A stretch of 35,023 bases of DNA from an uncultured Clostridia bacterium (GTDB lineage Bacteria > Bacillota > Clostridia > TANB77 > CAG-508), in contig CALXCC010000005.1 in assembly GCA_944386705.1 (NCBI GenBank), forward strand, positions 1 to 35,023, read 5' to 3'. A program made the translations under genes and the position numbers. A model generated the notes under the pieces. It searched no databases and had not been told where the DNA came from. It was given only the letters and a program-made list of their open reading frames with translations. This document shows, piece by piece, positions 10,201 to 23,772 of this stretch (positions within the stretch are counted from its first letter, which is position 1; each line of letters begins with the position of its first letter).

Positions 10201-13200
10201 TAAGTCTATAGTTTTGGTAAGTTCCTAGTTCTATTGATTGCCAATCATCATAATTATATATATCTTTAAAGAATTGTACTCCAATTTTTGCATTTGCCTC
10301 TTTTTCTTTTTCTCCATTATTCTCATAAATTATTTTTGAAATTTTATAACCATCATAATATCTAACTGGAATAGCTTTTATTTCTATATATGTTTTGCCA
10401 TTTAATGTATTATTTTTTTGAATTGAACATTCCATATCATCTACTATTATATTTGTTATTGGTACTTCTGATGGATTATTAATTTCTATTACAGCATTTA
10501 CTGTATTACTATCTAACTTTTCAGCTGTTACATTATCAATTGTAAGTTCTACTTCTTTATTAATATATATATCTTCTTGATTAGGCAATAATTCTGTACC
10601 ATTAGTATTATATAGTTTTGGTAAAATACCATCGCTAACTTTGCTATAGTCATATGCATCACCTAGTTTAATAGTATCTATATATGTATTTTTTTTGCAT
10701 AATTCTTCATATGTAAGTAATTTTGCTCCTAATTGTTCTGTTGTTTCATAACCATTAATTCTTTGCATATTATATGCATAATTATTTTCTTTGTTTAAAT
10801 TATTACCTACTATTCTTGAAATCATATCTGAATTTTTTCGTACATATATATCTCCTAAACTTAAATTATTAGATACATTACTGGTTCCTGTATCAGAATC
10901 TTGTCCTAAAATTCCTCCTACATAGTCTTCATCACTTAAAATCTTTACATAACTATAACAATTTTTTATATTAGTAGCACTAGATGTATTCCATCCACAA
11001 ATGCCTCCTACTTTTTGTTTATTAACATTAATAACTCCTTGTGTATAACAATTTTCAATATTTCCTACAGTAGTTATTGTTCCTATTAAACCTCCTACTC
11101 TAGCATTCACTACATTTCTTACTGAAATATCAATATTTGTTGCATAACAATTTATTATTTCTCTGCCTGCAAAAACTCCTACTAATCCTCCTGCATAATA
11201 ACTGTCAACAGCTTCTTCTGCTATTTTAGTTATTTTAACATTACTTACAGTACAATTTCTTATTATAGTACTATTTATAGCTTGACCTACCAATGCTCCA
11301 TACCTGCCGTGAACTTATCTTATCAGCTTCATATAAAACATCTTTTAAATGTATTTCATTCATTATTCCACCACTTGAATTATCTATTAATCCTGCATAT
11401 TTTAAGTTTTCAACATATAATTTTTCTAATGTTCCATTCATATTTGAAAACAAGAATTTTGAGTCTAATACAATATTTTTTATTGTATGTTGATTTCCAT
11501 TTAATTTTCCCGTATATGTATTTGTAATTCGTATTGTACTACCTTCATTGATAAAATCTAAATCTGTCATTAACATATAATTTTCAGTTGGTGATGTATT
11601 TATGTCTTTCCAGTCTTGCACAGAGTTTATTTCTTTATATAAGTCTACTTCTATTACCCTTTCTCCTTGTTTAAATTCTCTTGTATATGGAAGGTTAAAT
11701 GCTCCTCTTGTTGTAATACTTTGTAGATTATAATTTGATATATATTTTACTGGATCATATAGTTCTGCTATTACTTCGCTTTTTTTATCTAAATAAGTTT
11801 GAGATAAAATTCTTACATTTATGTTTTCAATTACTATTCGTGATATTTCTTCTCCTGCTGGATTATTTACACTAAATTTTACCTTTACAGTATTTGTTCC
11901 TTGTTCTATTACTTCAGTAGATAAAATATCTGGTAAATCACTGTCTTTAACTTCTGGTAAACTTATATATTCTTGTCTTGGCATAATATCTGACATTGCT
12001 ACTTGAGGAAAATATCCACTACTTACTAGTTCATCAATATTAAATGCATTTTCTCCGTTTAATAATTGAGCCTGGAATGTTTCATCATGTAAGGCTAATG
12101 GGGTTGTTTTTTTATGATAGCTATTTGTAAATATTTCATCAGAAAAATAATAATTGTTACTTATATTTGAATTACCATAATATATGTTAGGTCCATTATT
12201 AAATTTATTAATACTTCCTATTCCTACTGAATATACATTTTCTACACTTGAATTATTATAAAGTGTATTTACTAAATTTGATACAACTTCCGTAGTGTCT
12301 GATGTATTATCAAATTCAACATTTACTAAAGAATATACATTATATAGTTTTGAATTATGATAACATATTCTAACAAGTGGTGTAAAATATCTAGTATTAT
12401 CTTTAGGTTTATCAAATATTGCTTGCATATTTTCTCCGTAAATATAGCCATTTTTTATAGTACCATAATTAGTAGCTATAGAAGATATACTATAAGCACC
12501 ATATATTGGTACTTCAAAATTAATTGCAAATTTTTCTATTATACCTTTATTACTATCTCCTAACAGATTAATATTTGCATTTGCTTTTTTAGAACATTCT
12601 ACTACATTTAATTGTAAATTTCTAATAATTCCATAGTTGTTACCAAAGAATGCATGGTAACCTGAAAACTCTAAAGTATTATTAATTTTTACATTAACAA
12701 CAATATTTTCAATTACTCCTGTTTTCCCAATACATACTAATACTGGTGCATTATTAGATGCATCTCTTATTAGTGCATTTCCATTAAAATTTAATGTACC
12801 ACAAAATGCTAGCCTAAAATCCCATTGTCCATATGCATATCTTTCTCCTGACAAATCTATGTCATTTAATACAATATAGTCTCCATATGGCTGTATTTCT
12901 AAAAAGTCTTGTTTATTAAAAATACCTTTTATTTCTCTTCCATTTGAAGTTTCAAAACTTTTAGTATCTAATACATAAAAACGGTCTCTTATTTTTATTA
13001 GTAGTTCAACTTTGTAATTAGTATTTTCTTTAATATCGTAATTTTTTATACTATCAACAACTTTGTTTTCTTCATTAATTTCTTCATATCTTTCTTCTAA
13101 AATTTGTGTATCATTTTCATATATTCTAATATAGTAATCTTTTGTAGGTATTTCCTGTTTTTTATCTTCCAAATTAATCATAAGCTCTACATTCATTTTA

Positions 13201-16136
13201 TATTGGAATTCTTCATAAGCAGTCTTTCGTGTACCTAATTCTATTTGTAGTTCTTTTATATATACTCCTTCTCCTCCTGCTATATAAAAACCTAAATATC
13301 CGCTTTCATCTATTTGCATAGTGTAAGTTTTTGCTGTGTATTCAGATGTTATTCCATCAATTTGAGTTCTGTTTTTATCGGTTTTCGCATTTTGTATATA
13401 TATTGTACCTTTTTTGTTTTCATCTACATATTTTATTTTAAAACTTATGGTTACAGTTTGTCCTGCATATTCTCTTAGGTCATACACACATCTTCTAGAA
13501 TTTAATTTTCCACCTAATTTTAATTCTTTTGTTTCTTCATTATATTCTTTTCCGTAATAATCTGCTGTATTAAAGTTAGGATATACATACCAGTTATTGT
13601 TTGATGCTACATTTACTAAATTTTTGCCTGTTCCTTTTTTGCTAAGATTTACTAAATCTAGTTTACCTGTAATTCCTACTTCTGTATAGATTTGTAATTC
13701 TTTTAATAGGTAATTGTTCTTATATGTTTCATCTGTACTTCCTTCGTTATATTGTTCTGCATATATTCTTATATAATATATCTTATTTTTTTCTAATTTA
13801 TTATATGTCTTTCTTTCATATTCTTTATTTGTCTCTATTTCTTCTCTTGATATTAATTCTTCTTTTGGATTTCTTACTTCAATTATTGCTTTATTTGTTA
13901 ATATGGCTTGATCTATATCTTCTACTCTTATATCAAAATCTATCATATTTCCAGTTACAAATTGATTTCTTATTTGTACTTCTGCTGGTTTTTTTAATGT
14001 TGTTAGTTCTTTTACTTCATATATTTTTTCAACCTCTTGCTCAACTGTACCTTGTTGTCCTTTTACTATAATTTGTATTTCATATTTTGTTTTAGATGTT
14101 AAGTAATCAAAGTCTAGAGTTATTTCTTCAATTCGTTTTAATTTTTGTAATTGCTCATAGTTTAAACTAATTGTTTTTGTCTCTTTATCTAATTCATCTT
14201 GGTCAGATTCCTCTTGTACCGGTACTAAACTTACTTCAAAATATGATAGCATATTTATTAATCTTTTATCTGTCAATTCATCATCTATACTTATTTTTAA
14301 AGATGCTTTATATGCCTCTAAGTTAGTGACTTCTAGATTTAATTTAACATAACCTAAAGATGAAATAGATAAGGTTGTAAATTTACCTTCTCCTAATAAA
14401 ATATCTTTGTTTGTTCCTTTTCCATCATTTACATCATAATCTCCAAATATTTTAATGTTGTAATAATCATTAGGATCTAGGTCTGTTAAAGATATTTCTG
14501 TTTGCCAGGTTGATAACCCTCCTCTTGATACTTCTTCGTCTTTCATATTGTATACAGCATATCTATAGTTATTTATTTTTACACTGTCTTCGTTGTTTAA
14601 TGTTAATCCTATTTTTACTTCAGCTACATTTTGATCCTTTAATTTTATAACAGCTGATGGTGGTTTTTTAGATGTTCTAGTTTGTCCTTCATTGTTTTGA
14701 CTTTTAAGTTCATTTCCGTATTTATCGTAAATATGTATTTCATATTTTATGTTACTATTAGATTTTACTGTCTCTTCTGTTTGATATATTATCTTCTCAC
14801 CTTTTAGCATTTGATTAACTTGTGCTATTGGCATTCTATAGGTATTACCATTTACTATTAGTTCTATTTTCGAAATTCCTCTTAAAACTTCATCTTGCTT
14901 ATCATTTGTAATTTCGAAATTTTTAAGTTCAATTTTATTTGAATAAATTTCTCCGTTCTCATATTTTAAATTTATAGTGCCTAATACATCAATGTTTTGT
15001 GTATGAATAGTTGTTTCTACAAAAGTTTCTTCTCTATCTATTCCTTCTTCATCTTTATAATAGTTTATACCTTTTATATCAAATTCTGTATTTGGCTCTA
15101 ACCCAGATATTTGTACTGTTCCTGTCTGGCTTAATTGTACTCTTTTAAAGATTTTACCTTGTTTTCTAAATTCTAATAATGGTGGTTTTGTAATTGCTCC
15201 AGATGGGTCATTTATAGTTAGTGTAGTTGTTGTTGTGTATACCTTAGTATCAAATCCTGATACACTCACTTCTGGCTTTTGATATTTTACTTCTGTATTT
15301 GTTTCTTTGTCTTGTTCTTTTTCTTGCTCTTTGTTATCATTTTTCTCTTTGTTGTCTTCTATTTTAGTTTCTTCTGTTTTTTCTTCTTCGTTTTTAATCT
15401 CTTGCTGTTTTTCCTCTTGTTTTATTTGCATTTTTATTAAAAACTCGTTATATGTAAATGTATTGTTATTAATTGTAACAGTAGAATTAGCATCTATATC
15501 ACCTATATTATGATATTGCATAATTCCATTGCTAACCTCATAATATGCTATTCTATCTTCTGCAAAATATATATTGCTATATGTTGGTATCTTATATTGA
15601 TTGTTACTTGTTTTTATTTCGATTTCCTTAGTGCTTGTAAAAATATTTTCTTTACTTTTTAAAAATAGATATTCATTACTATCTGCTCTTGTTAAATCAT
15701 CCCCATTAAACATAATACCATCTGTTATAGTAAAACCTGGGTATCCTTCTACAATTTCGTAATTTACTGTTATTAGTTTGGTATCTTTTGAGATATTACA
15801 AATAGCACTATTTCCTTGTACATATATAGGATAGTTTATGTCTAATATTCTTTTTTTGTTTTCCCCTATATAATAAGAATTTAACTTTTTAAACAGTGTT
15901 TCATTTTCTTTAACTTCTACCATTTCTATTACTCTATCAACCTGTTCTATTGACTGGTTTTGTAAGTTTGCTGACATTATTTTAGGCTCTATTGCATAAC
16001 CTGTATATGGTATTATTGTCTGAGGTGCATAATACAAGAATAAATAATAAATAGCCAATATGATAATTATTAATAAAATAAGTCCTATCAATAAAAAAGT
16101 TGGAAATTTTTTACTTAATTTCAATTTTTTATTCAT
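7213..16136 (-). CDS. giant 2973-residue surface protein, Fn3 and GLUG/beta-helix repeats, two +1 shifts at CGG
   Basis: It would otherwise appear as three abutting frames (16136-11271, 11293-9620, 9561-7213). Skipping a C at each of two in-frame CGG codons (11309, 9676) gives one 2973-residue protein. Order: short cytoplasmic N-terminus; membrane anchor (about 13-35); N-terminal beta domain; Glu/Lys/Gln-rich linker (about 235-282); several Fn3-like domains with LEPNTEF, LDPNDYY and LTSKTKYEI strands; a jelly-roll, carbohydrate-binding-like segment (about 835-975); then three parallel-beta-helix segments. These start with a Y-x-L-x-x-D-x-D-F type motif (about 1080, 1512, 1972), as in M26-type IgA protease and ZmpB N-regions. 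About 14 GG-[LI]-x-G (GLUG) motifs follow. A C-terminal helix (about 2945-2965) precedes KFSRRYTK. No HExxH protease site and no LPXTG is present. Last gene of the rotary-ATPase cluster; probably a surface adhesin or effector. Function unknown. Confidence 0.85.
9674..9676 (-). other. in-frame CGG, +1 frameshift site 4 (giant protein)
   Basis: Incoming codons GCG CGG AAA GAA CGG AAA run to a TAG within about 20 codons. Reading GCG (C) GGA AAG AAC GGA AAT GGA AAC continues directly into the GLUG motif YVGGIAG. The second CGG at 9665-9667 is then out of frame. Confidence 0.85.
11307..11309 (-). other. in-frame CGG, +1 frameshift site 3 (giant protein)
   Basis: Incoming codons TCA CGG CAG GTA end in TAG 12 codons later. 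Reading TCA (C) GGC AGG TAT GGA GCA TTG GTA GGT gives SGRYGALVGQ, the expected start of a GLUG repeat. This is the only site with CGGC rather than CGGA. Confidence 0.85.
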
Positions 16137-16152
16137 CTTTATCTCTTTCTCC

Positions 16153-16863
16153 TTATTCTGTTGACAAATTATTTATATTTTTTAGTAATAATTGCTCTTT
16201 TTCTCCGTATTTTATAGTATCTATCATTGTATCTATTGTATAATCTCCTGTTTGAACTATTACTTTGTCGGTTGTTGGTATTATTATATATTCATCATTT
16301 GCATAATTATATATTTCCACACTATCATTATAAGTTGCTATAATGTATGAAAATGGAGATAAATCATATGTCTTATTTCCTACTGTAAGTGTAACATTTT
16401 CAATAAAGAAGTATAAGTCTCCACCATCATATAAAAAGGCATGCTCTATGGTTGCTTCTTTATTTTGACTTTGTAGATATATAGATTCTTCTTCTTTATA
16501 TATAGTAGAAAATCTTGTTACTTTGGTCATTCTTCCATTATCAAGTGGAACTACTTTTGCCATATCTTCTGGAAACAAAACTTTATTTTCTTGTTCTTGA
16601 TAGTAAACTGGTGTAGAATCTAATTGTATATTAACGTTTTTACACATTAATTGTGTTATTTCTCCTCTTTTTGTAATTTTAATTGCTCCATCATATTCTA
16701 TTTTTCTACCCCCAAAATATTGGTAAAATTTTTCGTCTTTAGTTTCTTCTGTATTTAGTTTTAGTATGTATACACTAACAGATAAAATAATAGCCAGTAA
16801 TAGCAAAATAAGTAATAGCTTTTTTATAACTTCTTTTTTATTTTGGGATTTTTTCTTTTTCAT
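16153..16863 (-). CDS. single-anchor extracytoplasmic protein of the ATPase cluster
   Basis: 236 residues: Lys-rich cytoplasmic start (1-15), one hydrophobic anchor (about 16-34), then a beta-rich outside domain. I know no named family. By eye the outside domain resembles the regions just after the anchor in the three larger surface proteins: a G-x-[VM]-T-K-[VL]-T segment, a strand with Y-[LF]-[FI], and a Y-x-[LI]-x-x-x-S-x-I segment. It may be the minimal form of that module, without Fn3 repeats. Its start overlaps the 3' end of the polytopic membrane gene by 26 bases, and the giant protein follows 16 bases downstream. It is probably a structural component on the outer face of the membrane. 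Confidence 0.8.
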   Translation of the reverse strand: MKKKKSQNKKEVIKKLLLILLLLAIILSVSVYILKLNTEETKDEKFYQYFGGRKIEYDGAIKITKRGEITQLMCKNVNIQLDSTPVYYQEQENKVLFPEDMAKVVPLDNGRMTKVTRFSTIYKEEESIYLQSQNKEATIEHAFLYDGGDLYFFIENVTLTVGNKTYDLSPFSYIIATYNDSVEIYNYANDEYIIIPTTDKVIVQTGDYTIDTMIDTIKYGEKEQLLLKNINNLSTE

Positions 16864-17380
16864 TTTTCTTTTTTCCTTTCTTTTTATGTTTAATCAAGCT
16901 TTCGAAGTTTTTTAACAAAAAATATATAGAATAAACTATTATAAATCCTACTAATACTAGTATCACTTGGTTTATATACATTTGATCACTTACTTCTATT
17001 TTATACATTTTTAAAATATTGATAAAATACAAGATAATTACTTGAGCTATTATATTTATTGATTCAAATAAAATTTTTTTTGGTACAAATGCAATATATA
17101 TAATAGCTACAATAATTATCATTACTAAGTAAATAAAAATATCTTTTTCATACGTACAAGCAGTATAAATAATCATAAAGGTTCTTATTATTATTGCTGA
17201 CAAAATAAGGATTTGTTTATTAGTTAATCCTGTTAAAAGTCCAGCATATCGGATCGCTTTTTTATGAATATCAAATTTTCTAGTTGTTAAATAAATAAAA
17301 ATTCCTAATGTTAAAATAACAATTAAAAAGATTGCAATTGGTTTTATTGCCGTACCAATACTGTAAAGAAAAACTTCCAT
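16838..17380 (-). CDS. polytopic membrane protein in the ATPase cluster, possible X0 component
   Basis: 180 residues with about five predicted transmembrane helices (around 10-30, 55-75, 80-98, 103-122 and 130-155) and a very Lys-rich C-terminal tail, probably cytoplasmic. It has no recognisable similarity to F-ATPase subunit a: the a-subunit signature helix with its conserved Arg and Asn/Gln neighbours is not visible, although Arg66 lies within or near a hydrophobic segment. Position between epsilon and the small surface protein, with overlapping reading frames, suggests it is part of the membrane sector replacing the usual ion-conducting a subunit. Function is inferred from context only. 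Confidence 0.75.
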   Translation of the reverse strand: MEVFLYSIGTAIKPIAIFLIVILTLGIFIYLTTRKFDIHKKAIRYAGLLTGLTNKQILILSAIIIRTFMIIYTACTYEKDIFIYLVMIIIVAIIYIAFVPKKILFESINIIAQVIILYFINILKMYKIEVSDQMYINQVILVLVGFIIVYSIYFLLKNFESLIKHKKKGKKKNEKEKIPK

Positions 17381-17402
17381 TTTTTTCTCCTGTTTTTTAT
17401 TT

Positions 17403-19826
<2,424 letters not shown>

Positions 19827-19853
19827 TGTTCTCTCCTTGTTTTTGCTAGCTTA

Positions 19854-21194
19854 TTATGTTTCTTCTCTAAATTGTTCAAATTTTTCTATTATTTCTTCAT
19901 TAGTTAAAGGACTGAATTTTGACTGTCTTAAACATTCTTGTATTTTCTTTCCTTCTTTCATCTTTTTTCTTAAGTCTTCACTCATTTCATCTACATTTGC
20001 AAGTTCGTAAACTTCTTTAGTTTCTAAATAACTTAAGAATTTTCGTCTTATTTCTGCTCCCAGTTTCTTTACTTTTTCTTCTTGTACTGCTCCACCTAGT
20101 CTTGAAACTGATATTCCATAATTTATTGCTGGCTTGTTTCCTCTACTAAACTCTTTTTCAGATAATACTATTTGACCGTCTGTAATTGATATTATGTTTG
20201 TTGATATATAATCAGTTATGTCTCCGCCTTTTGTTTCTACTATTGGTAAAATGGTTATAGAACCACCATTTTTATATTGACATCCTTTTTCCAATAGTCG
20301 AGAATGTAAATAAAATATATCTGCTGGATATGCCTCTCTTCCTGGAGTTTTGTTTGATATTAAGCTTATTTCTCTATATATATCAGCATGCTTTTTTAAA
20401 TCATCTATTACTACTAGGACATCTTTTTTCTTCTTCATATATTCTTCTGCTATTGATAGTCCCACATATGGAATCAGACTTGCTACTGGTGGTTTATCAT
20501 CATTAGTTGCTACCACAAGGGTTGTATATGATAGTGCATTTCTTTTTAGTAATTCGTTATATATTGTTTTTATTTCCTTTTTAGTTTTTCCTACTGCAAT
20601 ATAGATACATATTATATCTTCACCTTTTTCTTTTCGCTCTTTTCCTTGATTTACAATCGTATCTAAACATATCTGCGTTTTTCCTGTTCTTTTATCTCCA
20701 ATTATTAATTGTCTTTGTCCTTTTCCTATTGGATATATTAAATCAATTCCCGCAATTCCTGTAAGCATAGGTCTTTTTACTTGTGTTCTATCCATTATTG
20801 GGGTAGTAGGATTTTCTATATTTATATATTCAAATTTTTCAAATGCTCTTCCTGTTAATAAGTCTACCCCAAATAAATCTACAATTCTTCCTATAGCTTC
20901 TTTTGCAAATATTGCTCTAAATTGTTCCCCACTTGCATTAACAATATCTCCTACTTCTATTGGTTCATATTGTTTTACAATTGCGACTATTACAGAGTTT
21001 TCATTTATTTGATTTACATATCCCATTCCTTTTTCCCATATAGTTACCTTTTCAAAAAAACGTACGTTTTCTAGTCCTGAAACTTCAATTATATAATCTT
21101 TTACACGAATTACTTTTCCTGAGTCAAAGACATTTTCTTTGTTTTTTATTTGTTCTATTTTTTTGTTTACCAAATCTTCTATATGTGTTCCCAT
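19854..21194 (-). CDS. F1-type ATPase alpha subunit (F1-like X0 type)
   Basis: 446 residues, shorter than the usual about 500. The P-loop is GDKRTGKT (166-173), the alpha form (E. coli GDRQTGKT). PGREAYPADIFYLHSRLLE (284-302) is nearly canonical, and ISITDGQI (335-342) and ISVSRLGG (361-368) are kept, with Arg365 as the arginine finger for the beta catalytic site. The N-terminal delta-binding extension is reduced. This is alpha, not beta, because it has the alpha P-loop and finger. It is followed by gamma after 27 bases and preceded by the b/delta-like gene. Nucleotide-dependent hexamer assembly should be intact. Confidence 0.93.
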   Translation of the reverse strand: MGTHIEDLVNKKIEQIKNKENVFDSGKVIRVKDYIIEVSGLENVRFFEKVTIWEKGMGYVNQINENSVIVAIVKQYEPIEVGDIVNASGEQFRAIFAKEAIGRIVDLFGVDLLTGRAFEKFEYINIENPTTPIMDRTQVKRPMLTGIAGIDLIYPIGKGQRQLIIGDKRTGKTQICLDTIVNQGKERKEKGEDIICIYIAVGKTKKEIKTIYNELLKRNALSYTTLVVATNDDKPPVASLIPYVGLSIAEEYMKKKKDVLVVIDDLKKHADIYREISLISNKTPGREAYPADIFYLHSRLLEKGCQYKNGGSITILPIVETKGGDITDYISTNIISITDGQIVLSEKEFSRGNKPAINYGISVSRLGGAVQEEKVKKLGAEIRRKFLSYLETKEVYELANVDEMSEDLRKKMKEGKKIQECLRQSKFSPLTNEEIIEKFEQFREET

Positions 21195-21209
21195 TTTACA
21201 TTCCTTTCC

Positions 21210-22040
21210 TTATATACTATAGTCGTATATTTTTCCTTTGTAGTAAATTATTACACCTTCTGACATATTTTTATAGAATTTTGTTTTTATTCTTTTACTT
21301 ATATAATCATAATTTAAGTTGTCTTGTCCCACATAAACATAGATGTTCGGATTATATTCTTTCATTTTTTCTTCTAGTGTATTTATTAACTCTGTTACGG
21401 TAAATCGTTTTGGATTATTAAATTTTTTGTCAAATTCAATTAATTCACTTACCTTTTTATCTATAACTTCTTTTACTAATGTGTATTGTTCTTCATTTTC
21501 TAAAGTTAAACATTCATAAATGGTTTTATCTGAAAATTGATTTCTAAATTTTTTTACAGCCTGATATTTTCTTTCTTCTGTTTTTCCTTTATTACTTTCC
21601 AAAAACTCTTTAATTACCTTCTCATTGTCTACATTAAAATTTTTCTTTATCTTTTTATAATTATCAAAAAATGGTTCTTCTCGATATTGAGGAGTCGGAA
21701 TATCGTATATTATCTCTTCTGTTTGCTTTTGTTGTTGTTTGGCTTTATATCTTCTCATTTCTTCTAGTTTATTTTCTATTTCTGAACTAAATATGCTATT
21801 TTCTTCCTCTTCTAGTTCTCCTGAGTTAGCTATTTTTTTTCTTTGCTCATTTACTTCTTTTTTTATTTGTTCTAGTTTTTCTTCTTGTTCATCTATTAAA
21901 TAGTTGTATTCTTGTAATTTTTCTAGAAAATATCTTTTGGCACTGTCATTAATTCTTTTTATTGCATTTTTAAAAATGAAGAATGAAAAACCAAACATTA
22001 TTAATATTATTGGTATTGCTGTTATTATATCATTAATCAT
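21210..22040 (-). CDS. b/delta-like peripheral stalk protein
   Basis: 276 residues. One N-terminal transmembrane helix (about 6-26) is followed by a long charged coiled coil (about 30-95), as in subunit b. A globular C-terminal region ends with EGVIIYYKGKIYDYSI, which resembles the C-terminal beta-hairpin of delta (GGVxIxxGDKxxDxS). It sits between c and alpha, where b and delta normally are, so I infer a b-delta fusion or an analogue that ties the alpha-beta hexamer to the membrane. Family assignment is by position and architecture, not by strong sequence identity. Confidence 0.75.
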   Translation of the reverse strand: MINDIITAIPIILIMFGFSFFIFKNAIKRINDSAKRYFLEKLQEYNYLIDEQEEKLEQIKKEVNEQRKKIANSGELEEEENSIFSSEIENKLEEMRRYKAKQQQKQTEEIIYDIPTPQYREEPFFDNYKKIKKNFNVDNEKVIKEFLESNKGKTEERKYQAVKKFRNQFSDKTIYECLTLENEEQYTLVKEVIDKKVSELIEFDKKFNNPKRFTVTELINTLEEKMKEYNPNIYVYVGQDNLNYDYISKRIKTKFYKNMSEGVIIYYKGKIYDYSI

Positions 22041-22047
22041 AAACCAC

Positions 22048-22308
<261 letters not shown>

Positions 22309-22311
22309 TTA

Positions 22312-23734
22312 TTAATAATTTTTAAATTTTGCACTAGTATCTATATTTATTGCTTTACCATTATACTTCACATTTTCTAATTTAAGTATTACCTCATTTC
22401 CATATATATAATCAAAATTCCCACTCAAACCTGATTGTCCAACAGCTGAAGTTATATTAACATCTACTGTTTTTTGTTTTACACCATCTACATATAAACT
22501 TAACTGCGCCTGATCAAACACATAGTTAGAATCTAATTTTAAATTATAGTATATCTTATTTGTGGTAACTTTAGTTATAGTTAAATTAGTATTTACCTTA
22601 TTTGTCCTAGCTATCATAATGTCATCTATATTTTGAATAGTAGCTCCATCATCATCTAATTCTTTTGATGCTAATGTCACTTTATAGTTAGTATTTGGGG
22701 TTAAGCCCGATACTGTGTATGAAGTATTACTTTTATCTAAAGCTATTGTTTTGCTTATATCTCCATCTATTTCTAAGTAAACCACTTGATATTTACTTTC
22801 TGGATCTTGAATATCATATTTAACTGTTAAGCTTGAAGATGTTGTCGTTATTCCTAATAAAGTTACACTTTTAGATAAAGATACTTTGTCTGTAGATTCT
22901 GTATCGCTAGAAGCTCCTCCATTTATGGATGTGATTTGTTGATTGTTGTTATTAATTTGTGTACTTTGAGAATTTTGTACATTTGGTTGTGTTTGTACTT
23001 GAGTTTCTGTAGATGCATTTGTACCTTTACCTTCTATTGCTACTTCTGTTGAATTTTGCACATCTTCTTTTTCTTGATACTCATTTGTGCTTCCTATTAT
23101 TTTTTTCAAGTCTATTTCTCTATCTCCATAAATTAATTTTTCATTAGCAATATCAAATGTGAAAGATGGGGTTTGTATTATCATTGGTTTTATTGTTTTT
23201 GAATTTACTTCATGATTTAATAATAATGTGTTTCCTGCTTTATCTATTATAATTATTATATATTTTGAAGTATTTAATTTTCCTGTGTCATTTGCTATTC
23301 TATTTGAAGTAATTAAATATTGCCTATCTGCTAATTTATAAATATTATCTTGTGCAAAATCTGTTATTTTATTATTTCCTGTCAGTTTTGTTACTTCCCC
23401 ATCTGAACCAATTTGATATATTTTTCCATATAAATCTAGTTGATTATAGATTGATTGGTATGCTACAACATATTTACCTAAATTGTAACTTTCTTTTTGT
23501 TGTGTTTTTAAATAATAATTTCCATCCCATTTAGCTTGCATTGTAGCTTGTTCTTCTAATTTTATTGGATTATATTCTGCATCATAAAGAAAGGTTTGAG
23601 GTTCTATTTCGTATATTTGCTTATCTATTCCGAAGAACATGATTAAGACATACTATTAACAAAGCTATTATTACAATGATAATAATTGCAAATATTGTAA
23701 AATTAGTTTTATTTCCTACAGTTAATTTTCTCAT
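22312..23734 (-). CDS. 473-residue anchored surface protein with Fn3 domain, +1 shift at CGG
   Basis: The ATG at 23734 follows an AGAGGAG ribosome binding site and encodes MRKLTVGNKTNFTIFA plus a hydrophobic anchor (about 12-30). That frame stops after 37 codons (CTT CGG AAT AGA TAA). Skipping the C of CGG at 23632 gives VLGIDKQIYEIEP and 439 further residues. Without the shift the main part would begin at an internal ATG (23640) with no anchor and no ribosome binding site. After the anchor comes a beta-rich domain (about 35-210, resembling that of the 1780-residue protein: T-K-L-T then Q-Y-L-I), an Asn/Gln/Thr/Ser-rich linker (about 220-280) and an Fn3-like domain with GLTPNTNYKVTL. A second beta domain ends the protein. 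It lies between the 1780-residue gene and c. Likely a surface component. Confidence 0.85.
23630..23632 (-). other. in-frame CGG, +1 frameshift site 5 (473-residue protein)
   Basis: Incoming codons GTT CTT CGG AAT AGA TAA stop two codons after CGG. Reading CTT (C) GGA ATA GAT AAG joins the membrane anchor and the long extracellular part. Confidence 0.8.
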
Positions 23735-23772
23735 TTTTTTCTCCTCTCTTTATTAGGTAAACGAATTTTTTG

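Noticed and set aside
7213..16136. Three separate GLUG-repeat genes
   Set aside because: The second and third parts lack anchors and ribosome binding sites, overlap in frame, and repeat phase is continuous after single C skips at CGG.
7213..16136. Zinc metalloprotease of the M26 family
   Set aside because: Beta-helix features are similar, but no HExxH motif is present.
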